From assembly GCA_026018925.1 (NCBI GenBank), contig JAKSZU010000011.1, positions 4,345,985 through 4,409,984 on the forward strand: DNA of 64,000 nt. The letters run 5' to 3'. The notes beneath the pieces are model-generated. The model ran no database searches and was not told the origin of the DNA. It saw nothing but the letters and a program-made list of their open reading frames with translations. Below, one piece after another: positions 61,982 through 64,000 of the stretch; position 1 is the stretch's first letter, and every line of letters begins with the position of its first letter. The DNA is from Tupaia tana (Eukaryota; Chordata; Mammalia; Scandentia; Tupaiidae). Made by a program: the position numbers and the translations under genes.

Positions 61982-62047
61982 CCGGAAGTACCCCTATTTC
62001 GGGAAGGCGCGCCTCTGTGGCGCAGGCGCACCTGGTTGCTTAGCAAC
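61982..62047 (+). promoter_or_regulatory. ETS, NRF1-like and RFX X-box sites
   Basis: CCGGAAGT (61982), GCGCAGGCGCA (62020-62030) and GTTGCTTAGCAAC (62035-62047, a near-perfect palindrome of the RFX X-box type) lie in 66 bp. They sit about 430 bp upstream of UBB exon 1 and may serve it or an unseen transcript. Confidence 0.65.
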
Positions 62048-62107
62048 GCCGGCGCTAAAAACCCCCTCAACCCTAGAGCCCAGCAACAACCGAGCCGCCG
62101 CGACCTC

Positions 62108-62155
62108 CACCAATCAGCGCCAGCCTCGCCTTCTCACGCCTCACCAATCAGCGCC
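62108..62155 (+). promoter_or_regulatory. UBB: two CCAAT boxes in a direct repeat
   Basis: CACCAATCAGCGCC occurs exactly at 62108-62121 and 62142-62155, 34 bp apart, fitting NF-Y binding. Confidence 0.75.
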
Positions 62156-62165
62156 GGCACCGCGA

Positions 62166-62190
62166 GGAAGTTTCCAGAGCTTTCGAGGAA
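62166..62190 (+). promoter_or_regulatory. UBB: heat-shock element, five inverted pentamers
   Basis: gGAAg tTTCc aGAGc tTTCg aGGAa: five alternating nGAAn/nTTCn units in perfect 5-bp register, two with one mismatch. This suits HSF1 trimers and the known stress induction of polyubiquitin genes. Confidence 0.8.
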
Positions 62191-62325
62191 GGACCTTTTA
62201 ACTCGAATTCATCCGCCAGATCATTTTCCTACCTTTTCCTAAAGGAGGAGAAGGTGAGCCAGGAGGGGCAGGAAGATTTATTATACCTTTCTTGTTATCC
62301 CTTTCGTCGACTCTGAGGAGATTTT

Positions 62326-62336
62326 TGACTCAGTCA
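62326..62336 (+). promoter_or_regulatory. UBB: AP-1 site
   Basis: TGACTCAGTCA, a palindromic TRE. Confidence 0.65.
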
Positions 62337-62422
62337 GAGGGCTTAACTGCTTCGCGGGAGGTGGGGCGAGCGAACTACTTTCCGCGGCGTACGGAGACGG
62401 CGCCTACGTAAGAGGTGCTGTG

Positions 62423-62448
62423 TGACGCAACAGGCGCTGCATAAATTG
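62423..62448 (+). promoter_or_regulatory. UBB: CRE/ATF-like site and TATA-like box
   Basis: TGACGCAA (62423-62430), then GCATAAATTG (62439-62448) about 30 bp before the presumed transcription start. Confidence 0.6.
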
Positions 62449-62471
62449 CTGCGCCGCCAAAGCCGCGCATT

Positions 62472-62552
62472 CATTGGCGAGAGGCTTTGTGTGGAGTTTG
62501 TGTGGGCAGTTCGAGGACACTCGGCTCGCGTTTAGGCTCTTCACCTTCAGTG
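62472..62552 (+). other. UBB: UBB non-coding exon 1
   Basis: Ends CCTTCAGTG before donor GTAAGTAC at 62553. The start is inferred from the TATA-like box. As in human UBB, exon 1 is untranslated and the next exon starts a few bases before the ATG. Confidence 0.75.
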
Positions 62553-63391
62553 GTAAGTACTGGCCCGCGGCTTTTGATCCTGCATGAGCTGGAGAGGAGG
62601 CTTAAGTGAGGTCGATCCCAGGTTTCTTGGGCAAATTGGGCGTTGGGGTGGGGGGAGGTGACGCGGCGCCGGGCCTTTCCGGAAGAGTGGGCCTTGTTTT
62701 CGTGAGGGGAGTGGGGGCGCCTGGCGCGCGCGCGCCGGCAGAGGCTAACGGACACGTAACCGATGGAGATTTCATCGCGCTGCTTCAGAAGGGGAAAGCG
62801 AAAGAGAGGTAGTTTTGTGTGGTTTCTTGTAAACCTTTCATTCCAATTCCCAATATGGTAAATATGTTTCGCTTCTATTTTAACGGAGATTTTAAATTTG
62901 CAGGTCTGTTAGATACCATATTTTTAGTTAATGTCTCACTTTGATTTGGGGGATAGGAGTACAGGATAGAGAGACGAGCTTAAGAAATGTCTGGAACGGT
63001 TAGGGAAAGAACCTGTGGTAATTTAGAAAGCACTTGATTCTCTAGTAGCGCCTTTTTTTTTTTTTTTAATTTATTTTAATTTGACCAGAGAGGGATTAAG
63101 GGAGAGACCGACAGAAAGTAAGAAATCAACCCACCAGGTTTGGGAGTCCAGGACCTCCAACCACCACGCCACCTGCTGGGCCCGTTCTCTAGTAGTTTCA
63201 TGTGGAAATCTTTGACTTAAGGATTTTGTGTTCAGCGACAAATGTTAGCCCAGTCTAGTAAAACTTTGTGAGAGATGAATGTGTTTAAGGTATTTTGAAA
63301 GAAGGGCTAATTGTTGATACTGTAAGAATTATTGCATGTGAAAGTAAAAAATACATAACTGAGATGATTTTGTTTGATTTTTAAATTTTAG
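62553..63391 (+). other. UBB: UBB intron 1
   Basis: 839 bp, donor GTAAGT, acceptor TTTTAAATTTTAG. The human intron is of similar size (about 0.7 kb). Contains one SINE-S. Confidence 0.85.
63053..63182 (-). mobile_element. SINE-S in UBB intron 1
   Basis: Poly(T), TTAATTTGACCAGAGAGGGA, head end CGCCACCTGCTGGGCCC. Flanks TTCTCTAGTAG. Shortened: the B-box stretch is partly missing. Confidence 0.88.

Positions 63392-64000
<609 letters not shown>

Larger units (their letters stand above)
61290..62760. promoter_or_regulatory. UBB: CpG island of UBB
   Basis: CpG-dense sequence over about 1.4 kb, free of SINEs, covering the promoter, non-coding exon 1 and the start of intron 1. Confidence 0.8.

Overview
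This is nuclear DNA of a placental mammal. Two orthologues of human chromosome 17p11.2 neighbours lie in the human order and orientation: CENPV on the minus strand (five coding exons, 32888 down to 15128) and the polyubiquitin gene UBB on the plus strand (promoter and non-coding exon 1 near 62.0-62.55 kb, coding exon from 63398, cut by the window end). No bacterial, plasmid or phage features are present.

More than half of the window is retrotransposon sequence. Most of it is one group of tRNA-derived SINEs, about 130 pieces. I use working names. SINE-L (about 250-280 bp) has a head reading GGGACCAGCAGTTAGCGTAA, a GGTTCGAGTCC B box, a CpG-rich body and a tail ending CTATAGCAAAAACCTCTCC plus poly(A). 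SINE-S (about 150-190 bp) lacks the body and ends in TCTCTGGTCAAATTAAA plus an AT-rich tail. SINE-M is diverged, has a GGTGGCTGGATCCCACATGG type head and ends near CCCTATGGCAAA. A few still older tRNA-like SINEs (D type) occur. Nesting gives the order D/M, then S, then L. The families are not Alu, B1, horse ERE, rabbit C, carnivore, ruminant or bat SINEs as I know them. Two fragments with 7SL-like segments hint at Euarchontoglires. A colugo is my best guess, weakly held; the species cannot be proved from here.

Layout. 0-14.8 kb is intergenic: an old MaLR-like LTR, an L1 3' end, an RPL21 processed pseudogene with a 17-nt target-site duplication, and an L1-derived element with a full ORF1 but no ORF2 (HAL1-like), its ORF1 split by a young SINE. 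14.86-33.2 kb is CENPV with a GC-rich promoter and exon 1. Its 8.5-kb intron 2 holds a 44-bp minisatellite and an antisense EIF1AX retrocopy broken by more than a dozen SINEs. 33.7-61 kb is intergenic: many SINEs, an inverted repeat around 40.0/41.7 kb, an RPS20 retrocopy inside a SINE, a solo LTR inside a SINE, and L2 and L1 relics. 61.3-64 kb is the UBB CpG island and gene.

The host genes are ordinary cellular genes: CENPV is a centromere/microtubule-associated protein with a GFA-type zinc fold, and UBB supplies ubiquitin and is stress-inducible. Three observations matter most. A one-base shift lies in CENPV exon 1. The second UBB repeat carries four in-frame deletions. The UBB promoter contains a five-pentamer heat-shock element. 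I found no new multi-gene system; the novelty is in the SINE family history and in the rearrangements SINEs mark.
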